This document shows positions 32,388 through 41,213 of a stretch of DNA of 64,000 nucleotides, one piece after another. Within the stretch, counting starts at the first letter, position 1. Each line of letters starts with the position of its first letter. The stretch covers positions 1,612,001 to 1,676,000 of the forward strand of contig JADKHN010000001.1 in the NCBI GenBank assembly GCA_016721725.1, written 5' to 3'. This stretch comes from Chitinophagaceae bacterium. GTDB taxonomy: Bacteria > Bacteroidota > Bacteroidia > Chitinophagales > Chitinophagaceae. The notes under the pieces were generated by a model. That model made no database searches. It was not told where the DNA came from and saw only the letters and a list, made by a program, of their open reading frames with translations. Made by a program: the position numbers and the translations under genes.

Positions 32388-34277
32388 TTATCTTAATAAA
32401 ATGACGGTGCCTGATTGCTGGTCGCCGCCCTTCCCGTCCAGGTTATATGTGGCGAACCAGGTAAAGGTCCCGGAGTTGAATTTGCTTCCTTTCAAAGTTC
32501 CATCCCATTTCTTATAGGGATCGGTTGAATAATAAACGGGCTCTCCATATCGGTCATAAACGCGCAGCACGAAGTTCCTGATCTTGGAAACAGCAGTTCC
32601 GATCGGACCGAATCCATCATTCTTCCCGTCACCATTGGGAGTGAACGCCCCCGGGAAATAAACATCCGAACAGTCGATGGTCACCTTGACGGTATCGGAT
32701 CCTGTGCAACCCTGGCTATTGGTCACGGTAACCCAGTAAGTTCCAGAGCTGGTCACTTTGAACGTGGGGTTGATGCTGTTATCCTGCCAGAGATAGGACT
32801 GATAGGTTCCGGGTTTCAGGTCAAAGCCTTTGAAAGTGCAGGTCGTGGTATCGTTGCCCAGTGAAACACTTACCGGAACCTGGATATTGTTCACGACCAG
32901 GTTGAGGGCGGTGAATGGGCACCCGTTCCCGTCCTGACCGGCCAGGGAATAATTGCCCGCCGACAAGTTCGTGATGGAGGAACCGGTGCCTCCGTTCGAC
33001 CAGGTATAGAAATATGGTGTAGTGCCACCGCTGACCGAAGCGGAAATGCTGCCGTTCTTCAGATTGCAGGCCTCATCGGTAATGGCTGTGGAGAGGTTCA
33101 CGGCCGTTGGCTCCGAAAGGACATAGGTCGCCGAAGTGGGACAAGCGGTTGCGCTGCTGACCAGCACGGTGTAAGTGCCCGCGCCGATATTGTTCAGGTC
33201 GAATGTCGTTTGGGGCGGAACCGTATTCCAGGAATAATTATAGGTGCCGACTCCTCCGTTCACGATGGCAACGATGGCTCCTGTATTGCCCCCGTTACAG
33301 AATACCGGGATCAGTTCGTTGATGTTCACATCCAGGATCTCGATCGGATGCGTGATGAAAACGGTCGCCCCGGTTTCGAAGGTGATGGTGAGGGATACAT
33401 TGTAAGTTCCGGCTGCCGAGAACAGGTGTGATGGATTTTGTAATGTAGATGTGTTGGACGCCCCTGAAGCGATATCATCAAAATTCCAGTCAAACGAAGT
33501 GAAGCATAAAGAAGGCGTACTGGTAAAGGCCACATTCCGGTTTCCGGTACACGAAAAAGTAAAGTCGCCGGTATTGGGCGGAGCTTCACCGATGACCACT
33601 TCGTCAATGGCAAAACCGTCATAATTATTGCAAGTGCTCCCGGCCGCGAACCGGAACCGGAAGAGTACATTAGGGATGCCCGCGAGGAAGGAAACATCAT
33701 GCCAGGCGTTCAGCCAGGCCCCGGATCCGCTTCCTCCCAGGCAGGGTCCTGCGTTGGGCTGTATATTCCCCGACCATCCGCTGGTATTCCCCAGGAAAAC
33801 GACCGGTGATTGGTTATACCAATTGGATGCGGTACAGGCGCTTTCATTCGTTGAACCAATGAGGTTCCAGGTGGCGCCGTTGTTAATGGAATATTCTAAC
33901 GATGCGCCGTCGAACCGGCGTTCCGTCTCATAAAAGATGGAGAAGCTGATCCGGGGATAGGCGAGCAATGTGAAATCGAAACAGGGGCTTTGCAACCAGG
34001 AATTCTCACTGTTATTATAACTGCTGCCCGTAAGTCCGCCGGTTACCCAGCATTTTGTACCGGCAGAGGCACCCGTGATCACCGGTTTTGCCGGTGTGCC
34101 CCAGGTCCAGTCGGAAGCGGTACCCCCGGTTGTCCATCCTCCGTCATTGGCTTCAAATCCTTCCGTATAGGGAAAACTGTTGATGGGCGTGGCACATTGG
34201 GCTAAGGATGAGTGGTCTGCCAGGAATAAGATTCCAAGCAAGACAGTCAAGAACCTTAATAAAATCAATATCCGCAT
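32388..34277 (-). CDS. Secreted multidomain protein with type B T9SS (gliding-associated) C-terminal domain
   Basis: About 629 residues from the ATG at 34277, which begins the signal peptide MRILILLRFLTVLLGILFL; a longer frame to 34376 would bury it. Order: a MAM-like jelly-roll (residues about 35-230, EGFEANDGGWTTGG, then DGFAIDEVVIGEA), a PKD-type domain (FDWNFDDIASG, then SAAGTYNVSLTI), SprB-like repeats (NGGVGTYNYSWN; SGGTTPYFYTWSNGGTG), an Ig-like segment (SGTYWVTVTNSQGCTGSDTV) and a CHU_C type B sorting domain starting at VYFPGAFTPNGDGKNDGF. By family knowledge it is exported by the type 9 secretion system. A perfect -7 element at 34303-34310 supports the start. Confidence 0.87.
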   Translation of the reverse strand: MRILILLRFLTVLLGILFLADHSSLAQCATPINSFPYTEGFEANDGGWTTGGTASDWTWGTPAKPVITGASAGTKCWVTGGLTGSSYNNSENSWLQSPCFDFTLLAYPRISFSIFYETERRFDGASLEYSINNGATWNLIGSTNESACTASNWYNQSPVVFLGNTSGWSGNIQPNAGPCLGGSGSGAWLNAWHDVSFLAGIPNVLFRFRFAAGSTCNNYDGFAIDEVVIGEAPPNTGDFTFSCTGNRNVAFTSTPSLCFTSFDWNFDDIASGASNTSTLQNPSHLFSAAGTYNVSLTITFETGATVFITHPIEILDVNINELIPVFCNGGNTGAIVAIVNGGVGTYNYSWNTVPPQTTFDLNNIGAGTYTVLVSSATACPTSATYVLSEPTAVNLSTAITDEACNLKNGSISASVSGGTTPYFYTWSNGGTGSSITNLSAGNYSLAGQDGNGCPFTALNLVVNNIQVPVSVSLGNDTTTCTFKGFDLKPGTYQSYLWQDNSINPTFKVTSSGTYWVTVTNSQGCTGSDTVKVTIDCSDVYFPGAFTPNGDGKNDGFGPIGTAVSKIRNFVLRVYDRYGEPVYYSTDPYKKWDGTLKGSKFNSGTFTWFATYNLDGKGGDQQSGTVILLR

Positions 34278-34302
34278 CCGTTTTTGATTGATCAAGCAGG
34301 GG

Positions 34303-34310
34303 CAAAAGTA
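34303..34310 (-). promoter_or_regulatory. -7 promoter element of the T9SS cargo gene
   Basis: The minus strand reads TACTTTTG, a full TAnnTTTG match, 26 bases ahead of the ATG at 34277. No clear -33 element. Confidence 0.5.
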
Positions 34311-34423
34311 CGATAAACGGTTCAGGTTTGATGTCCTTCGAAAGCTAAATTGCCTGACTGGGCTGGGGCGAAGCAAAGGGCGAAGATCCGCTCCGCCCTG
34401 CTTGTCATTTCAACCAAAATGAA

Positions 34424-35677
34424 TTATACCACTCCCGCCAATTCCAAACTTCTCCGGCTTACTTTTTTATAGTCAATTGATTCGATGACCGGGTCGGGGC
34501 AAAGGATCAGTGAAACCCCTTCCTGTTTCCACCAGGACCGCCCGAATAATTTACTCGCATGGATGATACCGATCAGCCAGCTATACCTGAACTCATTGTG
34601 CCATTCCTCGATCCATTCAAAATCGTCTTTGTTGATCTTATCCAGTTCATCAACACTGACAAAGACCCGGAGATAATGATCATGGGTGAGTTCCGTGTCG
34701 GTCTGGTGATGGATCTTCTTGTATTCATACCGGTAATCATAACGTAAGGCGGAGATATCGCTCAATACGGCTGAAGCGGTGGGGAAGGCGCCGGCTCCCT
34801 TTCCTTTGAAAAAATGCCGGTCTGCAAAAGCGCTTTCCGTGGTCAGTGCGTTGAATTCGTTTTGAACATGGTACAGGTCGTCCTTAGCGGTCACGAATTG
34901 CGGCAGTACAAAGGCGGCGAGTTTTCCCGTACTCAGTTTTTGAGCGCCGGCTACCAGTTTGATGCTGTATTTTTTTTCTTTGGCGACCAGTGCGTCGGCC
35001 TGGCAGATGTTTTCAATGCCGTTGAACAGGAAGGTATCGGGCCGGGTGATCACGCCAAAGGAGTGGGCCAGTAAGATACTGAGTTTGTTGGCTGCATCGA
35101 ATCCCCCGATATCCAGTTTGGGATCGCTTTCGGCGAAGCCGGCCTGTTGGGCCAGTCTTAAGGCCTCGTTGAATTCCAGTCCGTCTTCCGCGATACGGGT
35201 AAGGATGAAATTGGTGGATCCGTTGATGATGCCCCGGATCGACTGCAGCAGGTCGTTGTCGTAATACTCTTCCAGGTTACGGACAATGGGCATGCTGGCG
35301 CAACAGGCCGCTTCATAGAGGAAAGGAGTTTGGTATTCCTGTTGTAATTGCAGCAGTTCCCTGAAATGTTCGGCGATCATTTTCTTATTGGCGCTCACTA
35401 CGGCCTTCCGGTTCTGCAGTGCGGTCTTTACGATCTCAAAAGCAGCATCCGCGTCATCGATGAGTTCAACGATCACATTGATGCTGTCGTCATTCAGCAA
35501 TACGGATGCATCGGTGGTGAAATGTGCTGCCGGGATATCCCTTGTTTTGTCCGCATTTTTTATACAGATCTTTTTTATGGATGACTGCAGGGTGGGCGTG
35601 CTGTGCAGAACCTGGTAAAGGCCTTTGCCCACAACGCCGAAGCCGAAAAGTCCTATGGTCAGTTTACTGGATGACAT
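34424..35677 (-). CDS. hom: Homoserine dehydrogenase
   Basis: About 417 residues from the ATG at 35677 (MSSSKLTIGLFGFGVVG). The Rossmann motif GFGVVGKGLY begins near residue 11. The catalytic domain has GIINGSTNFILTRI and then GFAESDPKLDIGGFDAANKLSILLAH, which contains the conserved acidic and lysine residues of the homoserine dehydrogenase active site. A C-terminal region of about 90 residues (LRVFVSVDELDKIN) may be a divergent ACT-like domain. It reduces aspartate semialdehyde to homoserine, the branch point to threonine and methionine. It lies 34 bases after the transsulfuration gene and should be under the SAM riboswitch at 37083-37221. It is not fused to aspartokinase. Confidence 0.9.
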   Translation of the reverse strand: MSSSKLTIGLFGFGVVGKGLYQVLHSTPTLQSSIKKICIKNADKTRDIPAAHFTTDASVLLNDDSINVIVELIDDADAAFEIVKTALQNRKAVVSANKKMIAEHFRELLQLQQEYQTPFLYEAACCASMPIVRNLEEYYDNDLLQSIRGIINGSTNFILTRIAEDGLEFNEALRLAQQAGFAESDPKLDIGGFDAANKLSILLAHSFGVITRPDTFLFNGIENICQADALVAKEKKYSIKLVAGAQKLSTGKLAAFVLPQFVTAKDDLYHVQNEFNALTTESAFADRHFFKGKGAGAFPTASAVLSDISALRYDYRYEYKKIHHQTDTELTHDHYLRVFVSVDELDKINKDDFEWIEEWHNEFRYSWLIGIIHASKLFGRSWWKQEGVSLILCPDPVIESIDYKKVSRRSLELAGVV

Positions 35678-35711
35678 GTTAAGTTGATTGACGGGTTGAT
35701 GAAAAACGTTT

Positions 35712-36896
35712 TCAGTTGATGGTTGCCCGGGCTTGTAAAGGCTGGGTATGAAGTCTCGTACTTTCAAAAGCCTGTTCCAGGTCGGCGATCAGGTCTTCCG
35801 CTTCTTCCAATCCTACGCTCAGGCGTACCAGGCTGTCTGCCACGCCTGCGGCCCTTCGTTTTTCCGCGGGAATGCTCTTGTGCGTCATTTGTGCAGGATG
35901 GCAAAGCAGGCTTTTTACTCCGCCGAGGCTTTCGGCCAGTTTGAAATATTTCGTTCGGGTGACGAGATCGGTGGCTGCGGCTTCCGTATCATTCTTCAGG
36001 ATGAAGGAAACGATGCCTCCGAAACCCCGGCTTTGTTTTTTTGCGATCTCGTGGTTGGGATGTGTCTTTAATCCGGGATAATAGACCTTGCCTACTGCCG
36101 GGTGTGTCTCGAGGAATTCAGCCACGGCCAGTGCATTACGGCTATGTTGCTGCACACGCAGATGAAGCGTTTCGATACCGCGGATCACCAGCCAGCTGTC
36201 GAATGGTGCGAGGATGGCGCCGCTGGCATTCTGGATGAATTTGATCCTTTCCCCCAGTTCTTTTTCTTTGGTGACCACTAGTCCCGCGATGAGGTCACTG
36301 TGGCCGCCAAGATATTTGGTGGCGCTGTGCACTACAAGATCAGCTCCCAGCGAAAGAGGCTGTTGTAAGGCGGGTGAAGCAAAAGTATTATCCACGCAAA
36401 GCCAGCAGGAATTGGCCCTGGCGATCTTTGCGATGGCTTCGATATCACTGACCTTGAGGGTGGGATTGGTGGGCGTTTCCAGCCAGATCAGCCGGGTCTG
36501 CGGAGTTACAGCATGGAACACATTCTCTGCATTCGTGGTATCCACATAATTCACCCGGATACCGAATTTTTCGTACACATGGGTGAACAGGCGGAAGGCG
36601 CCGCCATAGATATCATCCACGGCCAGGATCTCGTCACCGCTTTTCAGGAGTTTGAGCACGGCATCTATGGCGGCCAGTCCGCTGCCGAACGCGATACCGG
36701 TGGAGCCCTTTTCCAGTTTGGCGATAATGTTTTCCAGCGTGGCCCGCGTGGGGTTATTGGTCCGGGCATAGTCGAATCCCTTGTTGATGCCCGGGGCATC
36801 CTGTACAAAAGTGCTGGTTTGATAGATCGGAACGGAAATGCTTCCGGTCAGGGGGTCTACTGGAATGCTGTGGATCAGTTGGGTGGCGTTGCTCAT
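35712..36896 (-). CDS. Cys/Met-metabolism PLP enzyme (cystathionine gamma-synthase / O-acetylhomoserine sulfhydrylase type)
   Basis: 394 residues of the Cys/Met metabolism PLP-dependent family. Landmarks are YARTNNPTRATLENIIAKLE, the cofactor-stacking FGSGLAAIDAVLKLL, VDNTFASPALQQPL and the PLP-lysine motif VVHSATKYLGGHSD. The C-terminal domain has the conserved SLGGVKSLLCHPA substrate-carboxylate block. Cystathionine gamma-synthase, O-acetylhomoserine sulfhydrylase and gamma-lyase cannot be separated safely by eye. The SAM-I riboswitch upstream and homoserine dehydrogenase downstream favour a biosynthetic role in making methionine from activated homoserine. First gene of its operon. Confidence 0.85.
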   Translation of the reverse strand: MSNATQLIHSIPVDPLTGSISVPIYQTSTFVQDAPGINKGFDYARTNNPTRATLENIIAKLEKGSTGIAFGSGLAAIDAVLKLLKSGDEILAVDDIYGGAFRLFTHVYEKFGIRVNYVDTTNAENVFHAVTPQTRLIWLETPTNPTLKVSDIEAIAKIARANSCWLCVDNTFASPALQQPLSLGADLVVHSATKYLGGHSDLIAGLVVTKEKELGERIKFIQNASGAILAPFDSWLVIRGIETLHLRVQQHSRNALAVAEFLETHPAVGKVYYPGLKTHPNHEIAKKQSRGFGGIVSFILKNDTEAAATDLVTRTKYFKLAESLGGVKSLLCHPAQMTHKSIPAEKRRAAGVADSLVRLSVGLEEAEDLIADLEQAFESTRLHTQPLQARATIN

Positions 36897-37010
36897 CTTT
36901 TTTGGTTTTTTTGTTTGATGAAATAAGGAAAACTGGTTCTGTTCATCAACTTACCAAGTGAGCGTTTTACCAGGGAGTCTTTTCTTTGACCCGGCTTCAG
37001 ACCGGGGCAT

Positions 37011-37042
37011 AAAAAAAGCTCACCTGATAAATCAGATGAGCT
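37011..37042 (-). terminator. Riboswitch expression-platform terminator
   Basis: On the minus strand AGCTCATCTGAT and ATCAGGTGAGCT pair (one G-T) around a short TT loop and are followed by TTTTTTTATG. It sits about 40 bases downstream of the SAM aptamer and 115 bases upstream of the start codon, the expected place for SAM-dependent attenuation. Confidence 0.85.
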
Positions 37043-37082
37043 TTGAATATTTTTTAAAAACGTATTTAAGCTTTGGATCTGA

Positions 37083-37221
37083 CTTATCTGTCCCGTGTCT
37101 CGTCATGCTCGACATGACAAAACGGGATGGATTTGGCACCTTTTCTGTGATCTGTACGATACAAACCACAGCTGGTTGTCAAGGCTTCATCGGGCCATTA
37201 CCCTCTGCCTTTCTTGATAAG
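37083..37221 (-). ncRNA. SAM-I (S-box) riboswitch aptamer
   Basis: Reading the minus strand from 37221: P1 5' strand CTTATC, then AAGAAAGGCAGAGGG, TAATGGCCC, GATGAAGCCTTGACAACC, the later GGTGCCAAATCC block and the P1 3' strand GATAAG at 37083-37089. These are the conserved S-box core elements in order and spacing. With S-adenosylmethionine bound, the downstream terminator at 37011-37042 should form and switch off the transsulfuration-hom operon. Confidence 0.93.
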
Positions 37222-37242
37222 TGATAATTAAAAGAACTGGTG

Positions 37243-37275
37243 CAAAGATAGGGGCGCGTATTTCGAAATTCCAAA
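37243..37275 (-). promoter_or_regulatory. Promoter of the SAM-riboswitch operon
   Basis: The minus strand holds TATCTTTG at 37250-37243, a full TAnnTTTG match, and TTTG at 37275-37272 as a -33 element, 21 bases apart. Transcription would start about 10-15 bases before the aptamer, which fits. Confidence 0.7.
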
Positions 37276-37288
37276 TAATTTTTTGAAA

Positions 37289-37891
37289 TTATTTTTCTGA
37301 ATGCCTGAAATGCTTTGCTGTATTGGATTGTAACGGAAGAACTATTTCAGGTTGAGTGTCATCCATTCGGATGGGGAATGTGCCGGTCGTTCCGCGATGA
37401 CCTTTTTTAGCGATCTTTTCCTGGGCATTCAGGATGGACCTGGAGACCATCGGGTGCTCGATAGGCTCGTCTTCCTTCATGCCGAGTTGTTTCATCAGGG
37501 AAATGATCTTTTCGCCACCGAATGCGCTGAATAAGGGTTCCTCCAAAGCGGAGAAGACCAGGATATCCTTTTGTTCCCACCCACTCACCAGCGATCTTTC
37601 CTTTTCATGAAGGGGATGATGTTCGGCGAAGACCGCTTTTTTGTCATGCAGCATGGCTGAGTGAAAAGACCGGGCTTCGATGACCCGGTTCTCCGGAATA
37701 TCGCCTGGTTTGAAAAATTCCCGGAGCTGACGGGTCGATTCACTGAACCAGGTGATGAAAAGGGTCTCGGGTTCCTGTTTCGCCAGTTCCAGGCAGGCCT
37801 GATGCTTCGCCTGGACACTGATGTAGATCCTGTCGGTAAACCGTTGCGTGGGTTCTTCCGGTCGTTTCTTTCCAAATAGATTGAACAGCAT
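37289..37891 (-). CDS. Orphan SecA NBD2-like protein
   Basis: About 200 residues from the ATG at 37891 (MLFNLFGKKRPEEP); an upstream ATG at 37936 would add 15. The C-terminal half, SALEEPLFSAFGGEKIISLM, then KQLGMKEDEPIEHP and MVSRSILNAQEKI, clearly matches the SecA segment just after helicase motif VI (E. coli SecA has LGMKPGEAIEHPWVTKAI). The first half (KHQACLELAKQEPETLFITW) looks like the first strand and helix of the same helicase-C domain. No Walker A is present, and the GRSGRQGD arginine motif is missing. So this is a stand-alone, non-ATPase SecA NBD2-like domain of unknown role. Divergent from uvrA. Confidence 0.7.
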   Translation of the reverse strand: MLFNLFGKKRPEEPTQRFTDRIYISVQAKHQACLELAKQEPETLFITWFSESTRQLREFFKPGDIPENRVIEARSFHSAMLHDKKAVFAEHHPLHEKERSLVSGWEQKDILVFSALEEPLFSAFGGEKIISLMKQLGMKEDEPIEHPMVSRSILNAQEKIAKKGHRGTTGTFPIRMDDTQPEIVLPLQSNTAKHFRHSEK

Positions 37892-37980
37892 GCTTACGGG
37901 TTGTGGCTGTAATTTAAGAAAAGAAACCGGCAACAATCCCCCGCCTGTTTTGTTTGTATCTTTACCGGTCAGGTATCATT

Positions 37981-40860
37981 ATGGCAACATCAGGGAAGAA
38001 GACGGGACAAGCCGTCAAGGAAGATAAAACAGATAACTCGTTAATCGAAGTGGTGGGTGCCCGGGAGCACAACCTCAAGAATATCGATATCAACATTCCC
38101 CGCAACAAACTGGTTGTCTTTACCGGGGTGAGCGGAAGCGGAAAATCCTCCCTCGCTTTCGATACCATTTACAATGAAGGCCAGCGGCGTTATATGGAGA
38201 GTTTCAGCGCCTACGCCCGTCAATTCGTAGGGGATATGGAGCGGCCGGATGTGGATAAGATCCACGGCCTGTCACCGGTCATCTCCATCGAACAGAAGAC
38301 GACGAATAAGAATCCCCGCAGTACCGTGGGTACCGTGACCGAGATCTATGATTTTCTGCGCCTGCTGTTCGCCAGGGTGGGCGAGGCTTACAGCTATAAT
38401 ACGGGCAGGAAGATGGTGAAGTTCAGCGAGGAAGAGATCGTGACGAATATTTTTTCCAAATACGAAGAAAAGAAGATCACCATCCTGGCTCCGCTGGTCA
38501 GGGGCAGAAAAGGACATTACCGCGAACTCTTCGAAGACATCCGTAAGAAAGGTTACCTGAAAGTAAGGGTGGATGGTGAGGTGATGGACCTGGCGCCCCG
38601 CATGCAGGTGGACCGGTATAAGATACACGATATCGAAGTGGTGGTGGACCGGATGACGGTATCAGATGACATGCGGTTACGATTAAGCCAGAGCGTACAG
38701 AAAGCCCTGCAGGTGGGTAAGGACCTGATGTTCCTCCTGGTCAATGAGGAGGACAAACTGGTGCAATACAGCAAACACCTGATGTGCGAAGAAACGGGCA
38801 TCAGTTATGAAGAACCCTCACCCAATGCCTTTTCTTTTAATTCACCCTATGGCGCCTGTCCCGTTTGCAAGGGATTGGGCAATGTATATACCATCAGTAT
38901 GGATGAGGTATTAAAAGACAAGAACTTGTCGGTCAAGGAAGGGGGTATCGCCCCGCTGGGAGAAGAGCGAGATGCCAGCGTGTTTCAACAGGTGGTGCTA
39001 TTTGCGAAGAAGAATAAGATCAGTCTGGATAAACCGATCAAAGACCTTCCTAAAAATCAGCTCGACCTTTTATTATACGGCGATAAGGGGATCAATCCGG
39101 ATCTCGAATTGGACCTGAGCGACGAGACCGTGCCCCTTGAATATACCGGCAGTTATGAAGGCATTATACCGATGTTGAAAAGATGGTTCGCTTCACCGGG
39201 CAGTTCCGAAACGTTCAGGGAGTGGGTGGAAAAATATATGGAGCTGAGGGAATGTACGGCCTGCAAAGGAACCCGTTTGAGAAAGGAAAGTCTTTGGTTC
39301 AAACTGGATGACCGGAATATCGCAGAACTGAGCAGGTTGAACCTGGATAACCTGGCCGCCTGGTTCGACGGCATAGAATTGCGGATCAACAATAAGCAAA
39401 AAGCCATCGCCAAGGATGTGTTGAAAGAGATCAGGGAGCGACTGCAGTTCCTGCTCGATGTGGGACTGACCTATTTATCACTGGACAGGCCTTCTAAAAC
39501 ACTGAGTGGCGGGGAATCGCAACGCATCCGGCTGGCTACCCAGATCGGGTCGCAGTTACAGGGGATCACGTATATCCTGGATGAGCCCAGCATCGGCCTG
39601 CATCAACGGGACAACCATCGTTTGATCAGCGCACTCGAAAACCTGCGTGATATAGGCAATAGCGTTTTGGTGGTGGAGCACGATAAAGACATCATGCTGG
39701 CATCCGATCACCTGGTGGATATCGGTCCCAAGGCTGGAAAACACGGCGGAAGGATCGTGGTGGAAGGCACGCCTGAAGAAGTATTGAGGTCCGGATCGGA
39801 AACCGCGTTATATCTCTCCGGAAAAAAAAGTATCCGGATCCCCGATGAACGCAGGAAGGGAAATGGTAAGCATATCGAGCTCACCGGGGTGAAAGGGAAC
39901 AATCTCCGCAATGTGAACGTACAATTTCCATTGGGTAAATTGATCCTGGTGACCGGGGTGAGTGGTAGTGGCAAATCGACCCTCATCAATGAAACGCTGT
40001 ATCCCCTGATGAGCAAGTATTGTTATGATTCCAAGACCAAACCCCTGGAATTTGGATCCATCAAGGGGTTGGAACATATCGATAAGGTGATCGAGATCGA
40101 CCAGAGCCCGATCGGAAGAACTCCCCGGAGCAATCCGGCGACCTACTGCGGTTTTTTCACCGACATAAGAACCTTATTCGCATCCGTTCCCGAAGCCAAG
40201 ATCAGGGGTTATGCGGCAGGCCGTTTTTCATTCAATGTGAAAAGCGGGCGTTGTGATGTTTGTGAAGGCGGTGGAATGCGGGTGATCGAAATGAATTTCC
40301 TTCCCGATGTCTATGTGCATTGCGAAAAATGCAACGGCCGCCGGTACAACCGAGAAACCCTGGAGATCCGGTACAAGGGCAAATCGATCAGCGATGTGCT
40401 GGACATGACGGTGGATGAGGCGGTGGAATTCTTCCAGGCGGTGCCTTATATCTACCGTAAGATAAAAGTGTTGCAGGACGTGGGGTTGGGTTATATCTCC
40501 CTTGGGCAGAGCGCCGTAACCCTGAGCGGCGGTGAGGCGCAACGGGTGAAGCTATCTACGGAACTCGGCAAGAAGGATACGGGCAAAACCTTTTACATTT
40601 TGGATGAGCCTACTACCGGACTTCATTTCCAGGATATCCAGCATTTACTGGATGTGCTCAACAAACTGGTGGACCGGGGCAATACCGTACTGGTGATCGA
40701 ACATAATATGGATGTCATCAAAGTGGCCGATCATGTCATTGATATCGGCCCCGAAGGAGGGGACGGAGGCGGACTGGTCTTGTTCGAGGGCGTTCCCGAA
40801 GATCTCGTCAAAGTAAAGCAGAGCCATACCGGTAAATACCTGGCTCCTGAACTGGCATAA
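37981..40860 (+). CDS. uvrA: UvrABC excision nuclease subunit A
   Basis: About 959 residues, the standard UvrA length. The two ABC-type ATPase modules are complete: the first Walker A FTGVSGSGKSSLAFDT (about residue 48) and its signature LSGGESQRIRLAT, and the second Walker A VTGVSGSGKSTLINET with signature LSGGEAQRVKLST and Walker B ILDEPTTGLHFQD. The zinc motifs CPVCKGLG...CTACKGTRL and CDVCEGGGM...CEKCNGRRY are all present. It recognises bulky DNA lesions with UvrB. The ATG at 37981 (MATSGKK) is preferred to that at 37954 because a TATCTTTA promoter-like sequence lies at 37957-37964, inside the longer frame. Confidence 0.97.
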   Translation: MATSGKKTGQAVKEDKTDNSLIEVVGAREHNLKNIDINIPRNKLVVFTGVSGSGKSSLAFDTIYNEGQRRYMESFSAYARQFVGDMERPDVDKIHGLSPVISIEQKTTNKNPRSTVGTVTEIYDFLRLLFARVGEAYSYNTGRKMVKFSEEEIVTNIFSKYEEKKITILAPLVRGRKGHYRELFEDIRKKGYLKVRVDGEVMDLAPRMQVDRYKIHDIEVVVDRMTVSDDMRLRLSQSVQKALQVGKDLMFLLVNEEDKLVQYSKHLMCEETGISYEEPSPNAFSFNSPYGACPVCKGLGNVYTISMDEVLKDKNLSVKEGGIAPLGEERDASVFQQVVLFAKKNKISLDKPIKDLPKNQLDLLLYGDKGINPDLELDLSDETVPLEYTGSYEGIIPMLKRWFASPGSSETFREWVEKYMELRECTACKGTRLRKESLWFKLDDRNIAELSRLNLDNLAAWFDGIELRINNKQKAIAKDVLKEIRERLQFLLDVGLTYLSLDRPSKTLSGGESQRIRLATQIGSQLQGITYILDEPSIGLHQRDNHRLISALENLRDIGNSVLVVEHDKDIMLASDHLVDIGPKAGKHGGRIVVEGTPEEVLRSGSETALYLSGKKSIRIPDERRKGNGKHIELTGVKGNNLRNVNVQFPLGKLILVTGVSGSGKSTLINETLYPLMSKYCYDSKTKPLEFGSIKGLEHIDKVIEIDQSPIGRTPRSNPATYCGFFTDIRTLFASVPEAKIRGYAAGRFSFNVKSGRCDVCEGGGMRVIEMNFLPDVYVHCEKCNGRRYNRETLEIRYKGKSISDVLDMTVDEAVEFFQAVPYIYRKIKVLQDVGLGYISLGQSAVTLSGGEAQRVKLSTELGKKDTGKTFYILDEPTTGLHFQDIQHLLDVLNKLVDRGNTVLVIEHNMDVIKVADHVIDIGPEGGDGGGLVLFEGVPEDLVKVKQSHTGKYLAPELA

Positions 40861-40861
40861 A

Positions 40862-40895
40862 AAAGATCCCCGTCTCATAACCGGGGATCTTTTAA
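40862..40895 (+). terminator. Terminator of uvrA
   Basis: AAAGATCCCCG and CGGGGATCTTTT form an 11-bp stem around TCTCATAAC and run into TTTTAATAAA, directly after the uvrA stop. Confidence 0.88.
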
Positions 40896-40940
40896 TAAAG
40901 CGATCAGGATTTCAGTGAAGTCGGTAAGAATGTGGTTTCA

Positions 40941-41166
40941 GGGGTAATCAATGAATATCAAAATATTCGCAGTTATCCATGGGGGCTGACTTCTGCCGGA
41001 TCACCAATCGCTTAGTGTTTTCATCGGGTCAATCTTTAAAAAGTAATCCGGATAGTAACGAAATCTGTTTTTTCAAAACGGTGTTTTGGGGGTAATCGGG
41101 GAATATGGACATATTCTGTGTTATCCTGGGGGATCAGACTTCTGTTGTATCACAAATCACTTCATG
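40941..41166. repeat. Two diverged copies of a structured 77-bp element in a convergent spacer
   Basis: Copies at 40941-41017 and 41089-41166 align base for base at roughly three quarters identity. Shared landmarks in order are GGGGTAATC, GAATAT-nnnn-ATATTC, GTTATCC, GGGG, GACTTCTG and ATCAC-AATC-CTT. The GAATAT/ATATTC stem is perfect in both copies although the four loop bases differ completely (CAAA versus GGAC). The spacer lies between the end of uvrA and the end of the PorG-like gene, so it is not a promoter region for either. No protein is encoded. Confidence 0.7.
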
Positions 41167-41213
41167 CGTTTATTCGTTTAAATATTTTCAAATAAGGTGT
41201 GCCAAAAAGGCTG

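Noticed and set aside
40971..41128. DnaA boxes (TTATCCATG and TTATCCTGG) in the duplicated element
   Set aside because: Each misses consensus by at least two bases, and both belong to the conserved repeat unit, so they are not independent evidence for DnaA binding.
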